The notes under the pieces: model-generated
Told to the model about the DNA's origin: nothing
The model's database searches: none
Seen by the model: only the letters and a program-made list of their open reading frames with translations
Translations under genes and position numbers: made by a program
Shown here: piece after piece, positions 8,189-17,361 of the stretch
Numbering within the stretch: the stretch's first letter is position 1
Layout of the letters: each line of letters begins with the position of its first letter
Source: Intestinibacter bartlettii
GTDB taxonomy: Bacteria > Bacillota > Clostridia > Peptostreptococcales > Peptostreptococcaceae
NCBI GenBank assembly: GCA_025148965.1
Contig: CP102273.1
Location: 1,984,001-2,048,000, forward strand
Length of the DNA: 64,000 nt
Direction of reading: 5' to 3'

Positions 8189-9394
8189 TTAAGACACTAT
8201 AATCTTCATAAATTTTTTCTTTCCAACTTGAACTACAATTTCGCCCTCTTTTGGCAAGTCTTTTTCCATAGTTATTTTTTTGTCATTTATTTTTATTCCA
8301 CCTTGTGGTAAAAGTCTTCTAAATTCACTTTTACTTGATACTAAGCCCTTATCTACTACTGTTGATATTAAATCGAAGTCTTCTTTTGATACATTTACTG
8401 TATCTATATCCTTAGGTTTTTGTCCCATTTGGAAGATCATTTTAAATCTCTCTTCAGCTTGTTCTACTTCTTCTTCAGTATGATATAAGCTTACTATTTC
8501 CCTTGCTAAATCCATTTTAATATCCCTTGGATTTACACTTTCATCTTTTAGCTTAGCTTCTACTTCTTTTATTATTTCATCATCCACATCAGTTAATAAT
8601 GTGTAGTATTTTACTATTAATTCATCTGGTATTTCCATGACTTTTTGGTATTTTGATTTTGCTGATTCATAAATTCCTATATAATTACCTAAAGTCTTAC
8701 TCATTTTATTTTTGCCATCTAATCCTTCTATAAGAGGCATCATAATCACAACTTGTGGTTCTTCTCCAATTTCTTTTTGAAGATTTCTACCTGATAATAA
8801 ATTAAATCTTTGGTCAGTTCCACCAAATTCGATATCAGCTTCAATAGCTGTAGAATCGAAAGCCTGCATTAAGGGATAGAAAAACTCATTTAAGTATATC
8901 GGTCTTTGGTTTTCAAATCTAAGTTTAAAATCTTCTCTTTCCAACATTCTAGCCACAGTTGTAGAAGCAGTTAATTTTAATACATCGCCAAATGTAAGTT
9001 TTGATAGCCATTCGCTATTAAATTTTATAGTTGTCTTTTCTTTGTCTAAAATTTTAAATACTTGTTCTTCATAAGTTTTGGCATTTTGAAGCACTTCTTC
9101 ATCACTTAAAAATTTTCTCATTCTAGATTTTCCTGTTGGATCTCCTATTTTCCCCGTAAAATCACCGATTATTATAATAATTTCATGTCCTAAATCCTGT
9201 AACTGTTTTAACTTTCTTAAAACCACAGTGTGACCCAAATGTATATCAGGCGCACTAGGGTCTAATCCTAATTTTATCTTTAAAGGTTTATTTTCTTTTA
9301 TAGACTTCTCTAATTTTTTTATAAGTTCTTCTTCGTTAATTATATCTAATGTTCCTTTTTTTATTATTTTCAACTGTTCTTCTAAAGATTTCAT
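8189..9394 (-). CDS. tyrS: Tyrosyl-tRNA synthetase
   Basis: A class I synthetase of 401 residues that charges tRNA-Tyr. The HIGH-type motif reads HLGH (PDIHLGHTVVL, near residue 51) and the KMSKS-type motif reads KMSKT. GDFTGKIGDPTGKS is the adenylate-site block of the TyrZ-like subgroup. The C-terminal ~70 residues form an S4 RNA-binding domain (SKSEFRRLLPQGGIKIND). It is transcribed alone behind a T-box leader, so expression should respond to uncharged tRNA. Confidence 0.95.
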   Translation of the reverse strand: MKSLEEQLKIIKKGTLDIINEEELIKKLEKSIKENKPLKIKLGLDPSAPDIHLGHTVVLRKLKQLQDLGHEIIIIIGDFTGKIGDPTGKSRMRKFLSDEEVLQNAKTYEEQVFKILDKEKTTIKFNSEWLSKLTFGDVLKLTASTTVARMLEREDFKLRFENQRPIYLNEFFYPLMQAFDSTAIEADIEFGGTDQRFNLLSGRNLQKEIGEEPQVVIMMPLIEGLDGKNKMSKTLGNYIGIYESAKSKYQKVMEIPDELIVKYYTLLTDVDDEIIKEVEAKLKDESVNPRDIKMDLAREIVSLYHTEEEVEQAEERFKMIFQMGQKPKDIDTVNVSKEDFDLISTVVDKGLVSSKSEFRRLLPQGGIKINDKKITMEKDLPKEGEIVVQVGKKKFMKIIVS

Positions 9395-9423
9395 ATTTGA
9401 CCTTCCTTCCCCGTATATTTAAA

Positions 9424-9555
9424 AAGCCCTCATCCAAAAGGACGAGAGCATCTCACGCGTTACCACCTTAATTCGTTCTTTCGCACCAACCAAGATTTCT
9501 CTTAAAACTAAGCTTTATTTAATATTTCTTTTCATGACATCAATATTTTGTTTTA
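9424..9555 (-). promoter_or_regulatory. T-box leader of tyrS (compact)
   Basis: On the minus strand the T-box sequence GGTGGTAACGCG (9456-9467) is followed by a terminator with arms GCTCTCGTCC (9440-9449) and GGATGAGGGC (9426-9435), then a T run. This is the classic T-box/terminator arrangement that senses uncharged tRNA. The predicted transcription start (~9556) leaves only about 90 nt before the T-box sequence. That is too little for a full-length Stem I, so the leader appears unusually short. Confidence 0.82.
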
Positions 9556-9562
9556 TATTTAA

Positions 9563-9591
9563 AATATATTAGTATTCTTATAGTTTGTCAA
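9563..9591 (-). promoter_or_regulatory. Promoter of tyrS
   Basis: TTGACA (9586-9591) and TATATT (9563-9568) on the minus strand are 17 bases apart. This places the start of the T-box leader near 9556. Confidence 0.7.
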
Positions 9592-9755
9592 TCATTTTAT
9601 AATTTTATACATACTTATATACCTTTTAACTAATCTTATTGTATTTAAGTTTTTGACAAACTTAGAGCCTAATCTAATTATTTCCACTTAATATCTGTTA
9701 TAATAATTCTAAGGATATTTTTTTATTTATTATTTTTTTATTTTGAGGTGGGACA

Positions 9756-10658
9756 ATGACATTTGAACAATTAAAGTCTTTTTTAGCTGTTGTAAAACAT
9801 AACCACTTTACATTGGCATCTCAAGAATTATTTATATCCCAATCATCAATATCCAAGCATATAAAATCATTAGAGAAGGAAATTGGGATTGAATTATTTA
9901 AGAGAGAACATCGAACTATCACTTTGACTCCTGCTGGAAAAGAATTTTTAGAGTTCGCAAGAGAAAGTGTAGATGGATACGAAAAAATGCAAAGGAATTT
10001 GTACAAATACAAGAGCGAAGAAAGTGAAATTATTACAATTGGGGTTATCGACACTATGATTGAATATGGACTTGCTACTCTTATAGGGGATTTTCATAAA
10101 GAACACCCTAATATTCAAATAGAGCTAATTGAAAGAGGCAATAATTCTATATTAGAATACTTAAGTGTTTCGAAATTTAATTTAGGATTTGTAAGCAATT
10201 TAGGATCAAATAATAAAATACTAGACTCATATGAGCTTTTTAGTGATAATTTAGTTATGGTGACATCTGAAAATCATAGATTTTTAGAAAATAGAACTAT
10301 AGCTTTAGATAAAACATCTAAGGAAAAATATATTGCTTTAAGCGGCGACCCAACTTTACACAATATATTTCTAAATGTTTGGGGTAACTTAAATTTTTTT
10401 CCTTATGTATCTTATATAGATAGTCAGACAAAAACTCTACTAGCTTTAGTTTCTGAAAATATGGGGGTTACATTATTACCAGATACTATAGCTACATCTT
10501 ATAAAAATAATATAAATAGCCACATAAAAATCATAAATCTATTTGATAATTTATGTGCCAAAATTTATTTAGTAAATATAAAAAATAAGAAACTATCTAA
10601 AAATGAAACTCTTTTTAAGAACTTTGCGCTTAAATGGTTTGATAAGCAGACTTCTTAA
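9756..10658 (+). CDS. LysR-family transcriptional regulator
   Basis: A 300-residue regulator. The N-terminal winged helix-turn-helix is plain (MTFEQLKSFLAVVKHNHFTL, then SQSSISKHIKSLEKEIGIELF), followed by the type 2 periplasmic-binding-like effector domain starting near residue 90 (IITIGVIDTMIEYGLATLI). It starts at an ATG behind GAGGTGGG. It is divergent from tyrS and convergent with murE, so the target is not obvious from neighbours. LysR proteins commonly regulate themselves and nearby genes. Confidence 0.88.
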   Translation: MTFEQLKSFLAVVKHNHFTLASQELFISQSSISKHIKSLEKEIGIELFKREHRTITLTPAGKEFLEFARESVDGYEKMQRNLYKYKSEESEIITIGVIDTMIEYGLATLIGDFHKEHPNIQIELIERGNNSILEYLSVSKFNLGFVSNLGSNNKILDSYELFSDNLVMVTSENHRFLENRTIALDKTSKEKYIALSGDPTLHNIFLNVWGNLNFFPYVSYIDSQTKTLLALVSENMGVTLLPDTIATSYKNNINSHIKIINLFDNLCAKIYLVNIKNKKLSKNETLFKNFALKWFDKQTS

Positions 10659-10675
10659 ATTTTTATATTATAAGC

Positions 10676-10706
10676 AAAAAAGGGGAAAATTTACTCCCCT
10701 TTTTTA
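10676..10706. terminator. Bidirectional terminator between lysR and murE
   Basis: AAAAAAGGGGA and TCCCCTTTTTT form a perfect 11-bp stem flanked by A and T runs. It serves both the plus-strand regulator gene and the convergent murE gene. Confidence 0.9.
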
Positions 10707-10730
10707 TAAATTCTTATTTAACAGTATATA

Positions 10731-12188
10731 TTATTCTTTCTCATCTAATATCTTCTTAGCTATTAATTTATCATCAAAGAAATATTTTTTATCGCCCTTA
10801 ATTTGATAGTTCTCGTGCCCTTTTCCAGCTATAATTATTAAATCTCCTACTTCGTAAAGTTCTATAGCTTTTTTTATACTATCTTCCCTATCTTGCACAA
10901 CAAAATAATTATCTAAAGTTTTATCTATACCACAAAGTATATCTTCTATTATATCCATTTCCTTTTCAAATCGTGGGTTATCAGAGGTTATAATCGAAAT
11001 ATCGGCATTTTGTTGTGCAATTTTTCCCATTATAGGACGTTTTGCTTTATCTCTGTTTCCTCCACATCCAAAGACTAAAATTATTCTGTTTTTTGTAAAT
11101 AATCTAGCACTTTTCAATATATTTAACAATGCATCTGGTGTGTGTGCATAGTCAACTATTATATTTACATTCTTGTCATTTTCTACTTTGTCTAGTCTTC
11201 CAGAAACACTTTTTAAATTTTGAACTCTTTTTATAACATCTTCTCGGCTTAAACCCAATAAAATACATGTCGTTATTGCTGCCAATGTATTATATACATT
11301 GAAATTACCCAAAATCGGAGTTGAAACTTTGTATTTTTGTTTATCTATAATTAAATCATATTCAGTTCTATCATCATATAATTTTATGTTAGCCGCCTTA
11401 AAATCAGCTTCTTTTTCCACCCCATAAGTATATGTTTTTATATCTCTATTTAAGCTTTTATTAAAAAATTCTTCTCCAACTTTATCATCTATATTAAATA
11501 TATTTATAGATTTTGTTTTATAAAATAATTTTTCTTTTGCATTTTTATAATTTTCAAGAGTTTTATGGAAATCTAAATGATCTTGAGTTAAATTTGTAAA
11601 TACCGCTGCCTCATAATCTATATTATCTATTCTATTTAATACTAATGCATGGGAAGATACCTCCATAACACAGTATTTGCAATTATTTTTAATCATTTCA
11701 TTTAAATTTTTTTGAATATCTAAACTTTCAGGAGTTGTGTTTATAGATGTTATAGTTTTTTTCCCATCGTAAATTTCTATAGTACCAATACTTCCGACTT
11801 TACAATCATAACCAAGTATTTGTTTTATAAAACTGACTGTACTTGTTTTTCCATTAGTTCCTGTAACACCAATTAGATTGATTTTTTGACATGGATTTTG
11901 AAAAAAATTCTTCCCTATTATAGCCATAGATTCTTTTACATTGTTTACTCTTATATAGGTTATACCCTTTTTATAGCTTATCTTTTTATCTATTAAAATC
12001 GCAATTGCACCTTTTTGTATAGCATCATCTATATAATTATGCCCATCTACAGTATTACCTCTTATACATAAAAACATAGAGTTTTGTTTTACCTTTCGTG
12101 AATCATATGAAATATCTTCAATATCTATATCGACTTGACCGTTAACACTTAAAATCTCAACGTCTTTTAAAATTTTCAAAAGTTCCAT
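10731..12188 (-). CDS. murE: UDP-MurNAc-tripeptide synthetase (meso-DAP adding type)
   Basis: A Mur ligase of 485 residues that adds the third amino acid to the peptidoglycan precursor. The ATP-binding loop GVTGTNGKTS lies near residue 108 and VMEVSSHAL follows. The motif DNPR (TSDNPRFEKE, near residue 405) is the specificity signature for meso-diaminopimelate rather than lysine, so the cell wall is probably of the DAP type. It stands apart from other mur genes, between a LysR gene and a DtxR-like gene. Confidence 0.92.
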   Translation of the reverse strand: MELLKILKDVEILSVNGQVDIDIEDISYDSRKVKQNSMFLCIRGNTVDGHNYIDDAIQKGAIAILIDKKISYKKGITYIRVNNVKESMAIIGKNFFQNPCQKINLIGVTGTNGKTSTVSFIKQILGYDCKVGSIGTIEIYDGKKTITSINTTPESLDIQKNLNEMIKNNCKYCVMEVSSHALVLNRIDNIDYEAAVFTNLTQDHLDFHKTLENYKNAKEKLFYKTKSINIFNIDDKVGEEFFNKSLNRDIKTYTYGVEKEADFKAANIKLYDDRTEYDLIIDKQKYKVSTPILGNFNVYNTLAAITTCILLGLSREDVIKRVQNLKSVSGRLDKVENDKNVNIIVDYAHTPDALLNILKSARLFTKNRIILVFGCGGNRDKAKRPIMGKIAQQNADISIITSDNPRFEKEMDIIEDILCGIDKTLDNYFVVQDREDSIKKAIELYEVGDLIIIAGKGHENYQIKGDKKYFFDDKLIAKKILDEKE

Positions 12189-12241
12189 AAACTCCTCCTT
12201 AAAGATAAGTTTCTATTGATAATTAATTATTATCTCTTCTT

Positions 12242-12706
12242 TTATGTATCTAAATGTTTATCTTCTTGAAATTCCTTTAATAGAGAATATATACCCTGGT
12301 ATTTTGAAAAAAAATTTATCAATGTCTCCATCTTTTCAAGTGTATCGTAATTTATGGTATGTTCAATTTTTTCAGTTTCCTCGTGGATACTATCTTTTAC
12401 ACCTAATATTTCTAAAAATTTATAAATTGTATTATGTCTTTTTAATAAAGTATTTCCTACTTTATACCCCATTTCAGTCAATTTTATATAATCGTATTTT
12501 TTATATTCTAGTATATCTTTATCGTTTAATTTCTTGACCATTTTTGTAACGGAGGCCGGCTTTATATTTAATTCATTTGCCACATCTTTTACCTGTACAT
12601 TGCCACGATTAAGGTTTATCCTATAAATCATCTCAACATAATCCTCTTCGCTCGGTGTTAACTTATTATTTTTCATATACTCATTAAACGTAAAATATTC
12701 ACTCAA
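12242..12706 (-). CDS. DtxR/MntR-family metal-dependent repressor
   Basis: A 154-residue regulator with an N-terminal winged helix (LTPSEEDYVEMIYRI, then VKDVANELNIKPASVTKMVKKL) and a second domain with candidate metal ligands (RHNTIYKFLEILGV, EETEKIEHTI). It has no C-terminal SH3 domain, as in MntR. It is divergent from feoA-feoB across a ~130-base gap, so control of ferrous iron uptake in response to Fe(II) or Mn(II) is the natural inference. Confidence 0.85.
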   Translation of the reverse strand: MSEYFTFNEYMKNNKLTPSEEDYVEMIYRINLNRGNVQVKDVANELNIKPASVTKMVKKLNDKDILEYKKYDYIKLTEMGYKVGNTLLKRHNTIYKFLEILGVKDSIHEETEKIEHTINYDTLEKMETLINFFSKYQGIYSLLKEFQEDKHLDT

Positions 12707-12803
12707 AATAACACCTCCTATATATTTATTATTTTTTTTGACTAAAATTTATTACTATTTTGCACAATTTATATAATACTTTCATAACTTAAAATTATAA
12801 ATG

Positions 12804-12817
12804 TTAGCTTCGGCTAA
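12804..12817 (+). promoter_or_regulatory. Candidate operator or hairpin upstream of feoA
   Basis: TTAGC-TTCG-GCTAA is a short perfect inverted repeat about 22 bases before the feoA start. It could be an operator half-site pair for the divergent DtxR-like repressor (DtxR boxes contain TTAGG/CCTAA-type arms) or an mRNA hairpin with a UUCG loop just before the ribosome-binding site. Confidence 0.4.
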
Positions 12818-12839
12818 AATTTTTAAGGAGGAGTTCAAA

Positions 12840-13061
12840 TTGAAAAGACTAACAGATGTAAATATAAAAACTACTGCTGAAGTAGAAGGTTTATTATCAG
12901 AAGGTAATTTAAGAGAAAGAATGTTAGCACTTGGATTTACTCAGGGTGCTTTAATAGATGTTTTGAGAAAAGGGCCTAAAAATCATTTAACTGTATATAA
13001 GGTTAGAGGAAGCAAAATCGCCCTTAGAAAGGAAGAAAGTAATTTAATTTTAGTAAAATAA
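12840..13061 (+). CDS. feoA: Ferrous iron transport protein A
   Basis: A small SH3-like protein (73 residues) that supports the FeoB channel on the cytoplasmic side. An open frame extends further upstream, but I chose the TTG at 12840 because AAGGAGG lies about 9 bases before it and the product then starts MKRLTDVN. The core ERMLALGFTQGALIDVLRKG and VRGSKIALRKEE match FeoA. It lies 15 bases before feoB in the same operon. Confidence 0.9.
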   Translation: MKRLTDVNIKTTAEVEGLLSEGNLRERMLALGFTQGALIDVLRKGPKNHLTVYKVRGSKIALRKEESNLILVK

Positions 13062-13076
13062 TAGGAGGACATATAT

Positions 13077-15203
13077 ATGGGGCTTACGTATAAAAGTTGC
13101 AAAATTAAATCCCTAGAAGATTCCTTTAATATAAAACAAAAGGAAAACTCTTATGTTGTCGCACTCGCTGGAAATCCCAATACAGGAAAAAGTACAGTAT
13201 TTAATTATCTTACAGGATTAAAACAACATACTGGAAACTGGCCTGGAAAAACTATAGCTACTGCTAGAGGTGAATTTTCATATAATAATATAAATTACAA
13301 TTTAATCGACTTACCCGGGACTTATTCATTATTTGCACTATCACAAGAAGAAATAGTTGCAAGAGATTTTATATGTTTTGGGGATGTCGATGCGGCAATT
13401 GTCGTATGTGATGCTACATGCCTTGAAAGAAATTTAAATTTATTGTTCCAAGTTTTAGAATTAACTAATAAAGTCGTGTTATGTATCAACTTAATTGATG
13501 AGGCAGAAAAAAAATCTATAAAAATAGATAAAGATAAGATGGAAAAATTATTAGGTATTCCAGTTGTTTTGACTAGTGCAAGAAATAAAATAGGTATGGA
13601 GGATTTACAACAAGCTTTAGAAAAAGTCGTATTACAAAAAAATATAGAAACTAAAAATTATGTAACATATAGTGAAGAAATAGAAAATTTAGTAGATAGC
13701 TTTAAAGACGAATTAGAAGAGTTATTTCCTCAAATAAATTCAAGATGGTTGGGTCTTAGAATTGTAGATGGTGATGAAAGTCTATTTTCGTCTTTAGAAA
13801 AATATGTTGAGGGAGATTTTAATGTTCAATTAGAAGCTATAAAAAATAAAGTTCCAAAGGAATTGGATAAGAAAAAAATAAGAGATGAAATTTCAAAAAT
13901 AAATTACGATTTTGCAGCAAATTTATTCGATGCTGTAGTATATAAAGAAAATGATAAAGAAGATATAGACGATAAAATCGATTCAATTATAACATCAAAA
14001 TACTTTGCAATACCATCTATGCTTATTATGCTAGCTTTAGTTTTATGGATAACTATATCTGGTGCCAATTATCCATCCCAAATTCTATCTAATATTTTAT
14101 TTAGCGTAGAACCTTGGATGTATGATTTTCTAGTTGGCTTAAATCTTCCTATATGGATTTGTGAAATGTTAGTATTTGGTCTATATAAGACATTCGCATG
14201 GGTAGTTTCTGTAATGCTTCCTCCTATGGCGATATTCTTCCCTCTTTTCACCTTTTTAGAGGACTTAGGATATTTACCTAGGGTTGCATTTAATTTAGAT
14301 CACCTATTTAAAAAATGTAAAACTCACGGTAAACAATGTTTAACTATGTGTATGGGCTTTGGATGCAATGCTTGTGGTGTAATTGGATGTAGAATTATTG
14401 ATTCTCCTAGAGAAAGATTAATAGCAATACTTACCAATACATTTGTACCTTGTAATGGGAGATTTCCTACTTTAATAGCTATATCTACTATATTTTTCAC
14501 TGCAGCTATAAAAAATCCGTTTTTATCTAATGTATCTACTGCAATATGTGTAACTTTAATAATTCTTGTTGGAATAGAAATATCTCTACTTGTATCTTAT
14601 CTTTTATCAAAAACATTGCTTAAAGGTGAAAGTTCAACTTTCACATTAGAACTTCCACCATATAGGGTGCCACAAATAGGTCGAATTATCTATACTTCAC
14701 TTATAGACAGAACATTATTTGTATTAAGCAGAGCTGTTGTAGTTGCTATCCCTGCTGGTGTAATAACTTGGCTTTTGGCAAATATCACTATCGGAGATAT
14801 GACTATTTTAAATCATATAGCATTATTTTTAGATCCAATAGGCAAATTTATCGGACTAGATGGATTTATACTTCTAGCATTTATTTTAGGAATGCCAGCA
14901 AACGAAATTGTAATACCAATTTTGATAATGTCTTATATGGCTACAGGTTCTATGACTGATTATTCTAGCCTTAGTGAGTTAGGGGCATTATTAACAAGTC
15001 ATGGTTGGACGTATTTAACAGCTCTAAATTTAATGATTTTTAGTTTACTTCATTGGCCATGTACTACTACGCTTTTAACAATAAAAAAAGAAACAGATAG
15101 TCTTAAATGGACTGCACTTGGATTTATAATTCCAACATGTATAGCATTTATTGTTTGTTTTTGTACTAGAATTTTATACGATTTTCTTATGTTTGTTTTT
15201 TAA
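13077..15203 (+). CDS. feoB: Ferrous iron transporter FeoB
   Basis: A 708-residue inner-membrane Fe(II) transporter. The N-terminal GTPase domain shows G1 GNPNTGKST (residues 32-40), G3 DLPG (78-81) and G4 NLID (near 140). The membrane part begins near residue 305 and carries the Gate motifs with the cysteine cluster CMGFGCNACGVIGCRI and TNTFVPCNGRFPTL. Length is normal for the family. It is translated behind AGGAGG and follows feoA; regulation by the divergent DtxR-like repressor is likely. Confidence 0.95.
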   Translation: MGLTYKSCKIKSLEDSFNIKQKENSYVVALAGNPNTGKSTVFNYLTGLKQHTGNWPGKTIATARGEFSYNNINYNLIDLPGTYSLFALSQEEIVARDFICFGDVDAAIVVCDATCLERNLNLLFQVLELTNKVVLCINLIDEAEKKSIKIDKDKMEKLLGIPVVLTSARNKIGMEDLQQALEKVVLQKNIETKNYVTYSEEIENLVDSFKDELEELFPQINSRWLGLRIVDGDESLFSSLEKYVEGDFNVQLEAIKNKVPKELDKKKIRDEISKINYDFAANLFDAVVYKENDKEDIDDKIDSIITSKYFAIPSMLIMLALVLWITISGANYPSQILSNILFSVEPWMYDFLVGLNLPIWICEMLVFGLYKTFAWVVSVMLPPMAIFFPLFTFLEDLGYLPRVAFNLDHLFKKCKTHGKQCLTMCMGFGCNACGVIGCRIIDSPRERLIAILTNTFVPCNGRFPTLIAISTIFFTAAIKNPFLSNVSTAICVTLIILVGIEISLLVSYLLSKTLLKGESSTFTLELPPYRVPQIGRIIYTSLIDRTLFVLSRAVVVAIPAGVITWLLANITIGDMTILNHIALFLDPIGKFIGLDGFILLAFILGMPANEIVIPILIMSYMATGSMTDYSSLSELGALLTSHGWTYLTALNLMIFSLLHWPCTTTLLTIKKETDSLKWTALGFIIPTCIAFIVCFCTRILYDFLMFVF

Positions 15204-15228
15204 AAAAATATATATTTATCTAAACTTT

Positions 15229-15265
15229 TGCTGTGTCTAGTTTTCAATATAAATTAGACTCAGCA
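15229..15265 (+). terminator. Terminator of the feoAB operon
   Basis: TGCTGTGTCTA and TAGACTCAGCA pair over 10 of 11 positions, followed by TTTTATTTTT, 25 bases after the feoB stop. Confidence 0.85.
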
Positions 15266-15393
15266 TTTTATTTTTCATTTAAAGATTTTTAATAATTTCA
15301 AATTTTCTAATAAATTTATTTTTTTTGATGATTATTTTTTGTCAATATAGTACAATTATATTATAGATAATATATTTTAATGGAGGGAGTATC

Positions 15394-15618
15394 ATGGATA
15401 AATTATTCATTATATTATTAGTTTTGTTTGGTATTGGATTTATTTATTTTCTTTTTATGGTGAGCATTCAATTTACTCGCATTAATAGGATTAATTTGCA
15501 ACTTGGTATGGATGTGACAAAATTATATGAAGGTGACGAGGACGAGCCTATAGACCCGCTTTCTTCTCTAATCAGAAGATGTGCTATGTTTTTATATAAG
15601 GTTTCTGTAAAACTATGA
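15394..15618 (+). CDS. Small single-pass membrane protein, unknown function
   Basis: A 74-residue protein with one N-terminal transmembrane helix (LFIILLVLFGIGFIYFLFMV) and a cytoplasmic-type tail with an acidic patch (YEGDEDEPIDP). It has a good ribosome-binding site (GGAGGGAG) before its ATG and its own terminator, which makes it a real gene despite its size. The family is not recognised. Both its neighbours are separate transcription units. Confidence 0.65.
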   Translation: MDKLFIILLVLFGIGFIYFLFMVSIQFTRINRINLQLGMDVTKLYEGDEDEPIDPLSSLIRRCAMFLYKVSVKL

Positions 15619-15670
15619 AAAACGTTATCTTATTAAGTGTTTAAAATTTTTTAATATATAAATTCAAACA

Positions 15671-15697
15671 AAAAAGTGGGATATAATCCCACTTTTT
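15671..15697. terminator. Bidirectional terminator
   Basis: AAAAAGTGGGA and TCCCACTTTTT form an 11-bp stem with a 5-base loop. It separates the small membrane protein gene from the convergent sigma factor gene. Confidence 0.9.
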
Positions 15698-15722
15698 CTT
15701 GAACTTATTATATATATTAGTT

Positions 15723-16607
15723 TTAATAAAAATTCTTTAATTGATTTAATCTGCTTGGATGTCTTAACTTTCTTATGGCTTTAGCTTCGATTTGTCTGAT
15801 TCTTTCTCTTGTAACACCAAATACTTTACCTATTTCTTCTAAAGTTTTTGGATCATCATCATCAAGACCAAATCTCATTCTAAGAACTTTTTGTTCTTGT
15901 TCGCTAAGACCAGTTAAAAGTTCATTGATTTTTTCTTTTAAATTGTGTTGTTCTACTTCATGCATAACTACATCAGAAAAGTTAGCATCTGAAGGTATAA
16001 ATTCTACTAAACTACTGTCTTCATCTTCTTTTATTGGTGTATCTAATGATACTACGTTTTTATCACGTTTTAATATTTCTATAACTTTGTCTACATCCAT
16101 ATCACAAATATCAGCTAGTTCTTCTAGTGATGGTTCTCTTTGTAATACGTTTGAAAGCTCTTGTTTCTTTCTTTTGACAAAGTTTATTCTTTGATGAAGG
16201 TGTACAGGTATTCTAATAGTATTTTCACAATCGTCTATATATCTTGTAATACTTTGTTTAATCCACCAAGTAGCGTATGTACTAAACTTATACCCCTTAG
16301 TGTAGTCATACTTTTCTACTGCCTTGATAAGACCTATATTCCCCGCCTGTATTAAGTCAAGTATATCGACATTTTCTTTTCTATATTTTTTGGCTATACT
16401 TACCACTAATCTATAATTAGCGTTTATAAAATCTTCTTTCGCCTCAGGTATTTCTTCATTAACCTTTTTGGCTAATTCAACTTCTTCAACTGCAGATAGC
16501 ATTTTGTATTCTTCAATTTCTTTTAAATACATTTTCATTGCATTTGATGATCCTGATGCATCTGCATGGACATAATTTTCATAAGTATTTTCTTTTTTAG
16601 CCCCCAT
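15723..16607 (-). CDS. Group 2 (SigA-like) RNA polymerase sigma factor
   Basis: A 294-residue sigma-70 protein with regions 1.2 to 4 but no region 1.1. Region 2 is clear ([47 protein letters not shown]) and region 4 holds the helix-turn-helix [20 protein letters not shown]. The region 2.4 stretch is close to but not identical with the housekeeping SigA form ([17 protein letters not shown]), suggesting a second, non-essential primary-like sigma. It is monocistronic and not next to dnaG, which also argues against its being the main sigma. Confidence 0.85.
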   Translation of the reverse strand: MGAKKENTYENYVHADASGSSNAMKMYLKEIEEYKMLSAVEEVELAKKVNEEIPEAKEDFINANYRLVVSIAKKYRKENVDILDLIQAGNIGLIKAVEKYDYTKGYKFSTYATWWIKQSITRYIDDCENTIRIPVHLHQRINFVKRKKQELSNVLQREPSLEELADICDMDVDKVIEILKRDKNVVSLDTPIKEDEDSSLVEFIPSDANFSDVVMHEVEQHNLKEKINELLTGLSEQEQKVLRMRFGLDDDDPKTLEEIGKVFGVTRERIRQIEAKAIRKLRHPSRLNQLKNFY

Positions 16608-16842
16608 AATATAACCCCTTCTTTTTACACATAGTTTATTTATCTTATATAGCTATTATATGTTTACAAATAAAAAAAATATAATTCCATTTAATCAAAA
16701 TGTCAATTATCTTATCCATAATTAATTCTACATATTGCATTAAAAACCTTTATTTTTTAGCAATTTTTCCCACATTTTTTTATAGCTTTATATAGATAAT
16801 ATTTTTGATTTAAAATCATTAATAAATTAAGCTTAAAACTAA

Positions 16843-17361
16843 TTAATGTTGATGTCCACAACCACATCCGCATCCATCATTATCTTCATGATGGTGGTCA
16901 TGTCCACATCCGCATCCATCGCCATGATGCATATTTTCTTCTTCTCTTAATTTTGCTTCCATTTCGAAGAATTCTTTTTGCATTTGATCGTATGTAGGAA
17001 GAGATGCTTCTGTATTGTATTCTTCTCCAGTCCAGTCTGCATACATCATTTCATTTCCATTTGTAAGTATCATTCTACCAGCAGTAGTTATATTGTCTAC
17101 ATCTTCAAGGAAATCTATTTCTTTTTGTAATGCTTCTCCTTCCATTACAAAGTCTTCATCTACACATGTTACTATTAAAACTGGAACGTAGTAATCTTCT
17201 CCGTGTTCTTTTACAACAACATTTACTATTATGTCTAAAACACCTTCTGCTCCTTCTTCAAATTCACTTAGAGGAACATTTGTGTCTATCATATCTTGAG
17301 GTACTAGTAAATCCTCCATTAAATATTTTAATACTCTTTCTTTAACAAATTCTTTTGACAT
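16843..17361 (-). CDS. Type I restriction R-subunit N-terminal-like protein with His/Cys metal-binding tail
   Basis: A 172-residue soluble protein. The first ~135 residues (KERVLKYLMEDLLVPQDMI, then VLDIIVNVVVKEHGEDYYVPVLIVTC) resemble the stand-alone HSDR_N-type nuclease-like domain seen in many small bacterial proteins. I cannot confirm catalytic residues. The last ~28 residues are a run of Gly, Cys, His and Asp (HHGDGCGCGHDHHHEDN, then GCGCGCGHQH), likely to bind zinc, nickel or another soft metal. No partner genes are evident. Confidence 0.6.
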   Translation of the reverse strand: MSKEFVKERVLKYLMEDLLVPQDMIDTNVPLSEFEEGAEGVLDIIVNVVVKEHGEDYYVPVLIVTCVDEDFVMEGEALQKEIDFLEDVDNITTAGRMILTNGNEMMYADWTGEEYNTEASLPTYDQMQKEFFEMEAKLREEENMHHGDGCGCGHDHHHEDNDGCGCGCGHQH

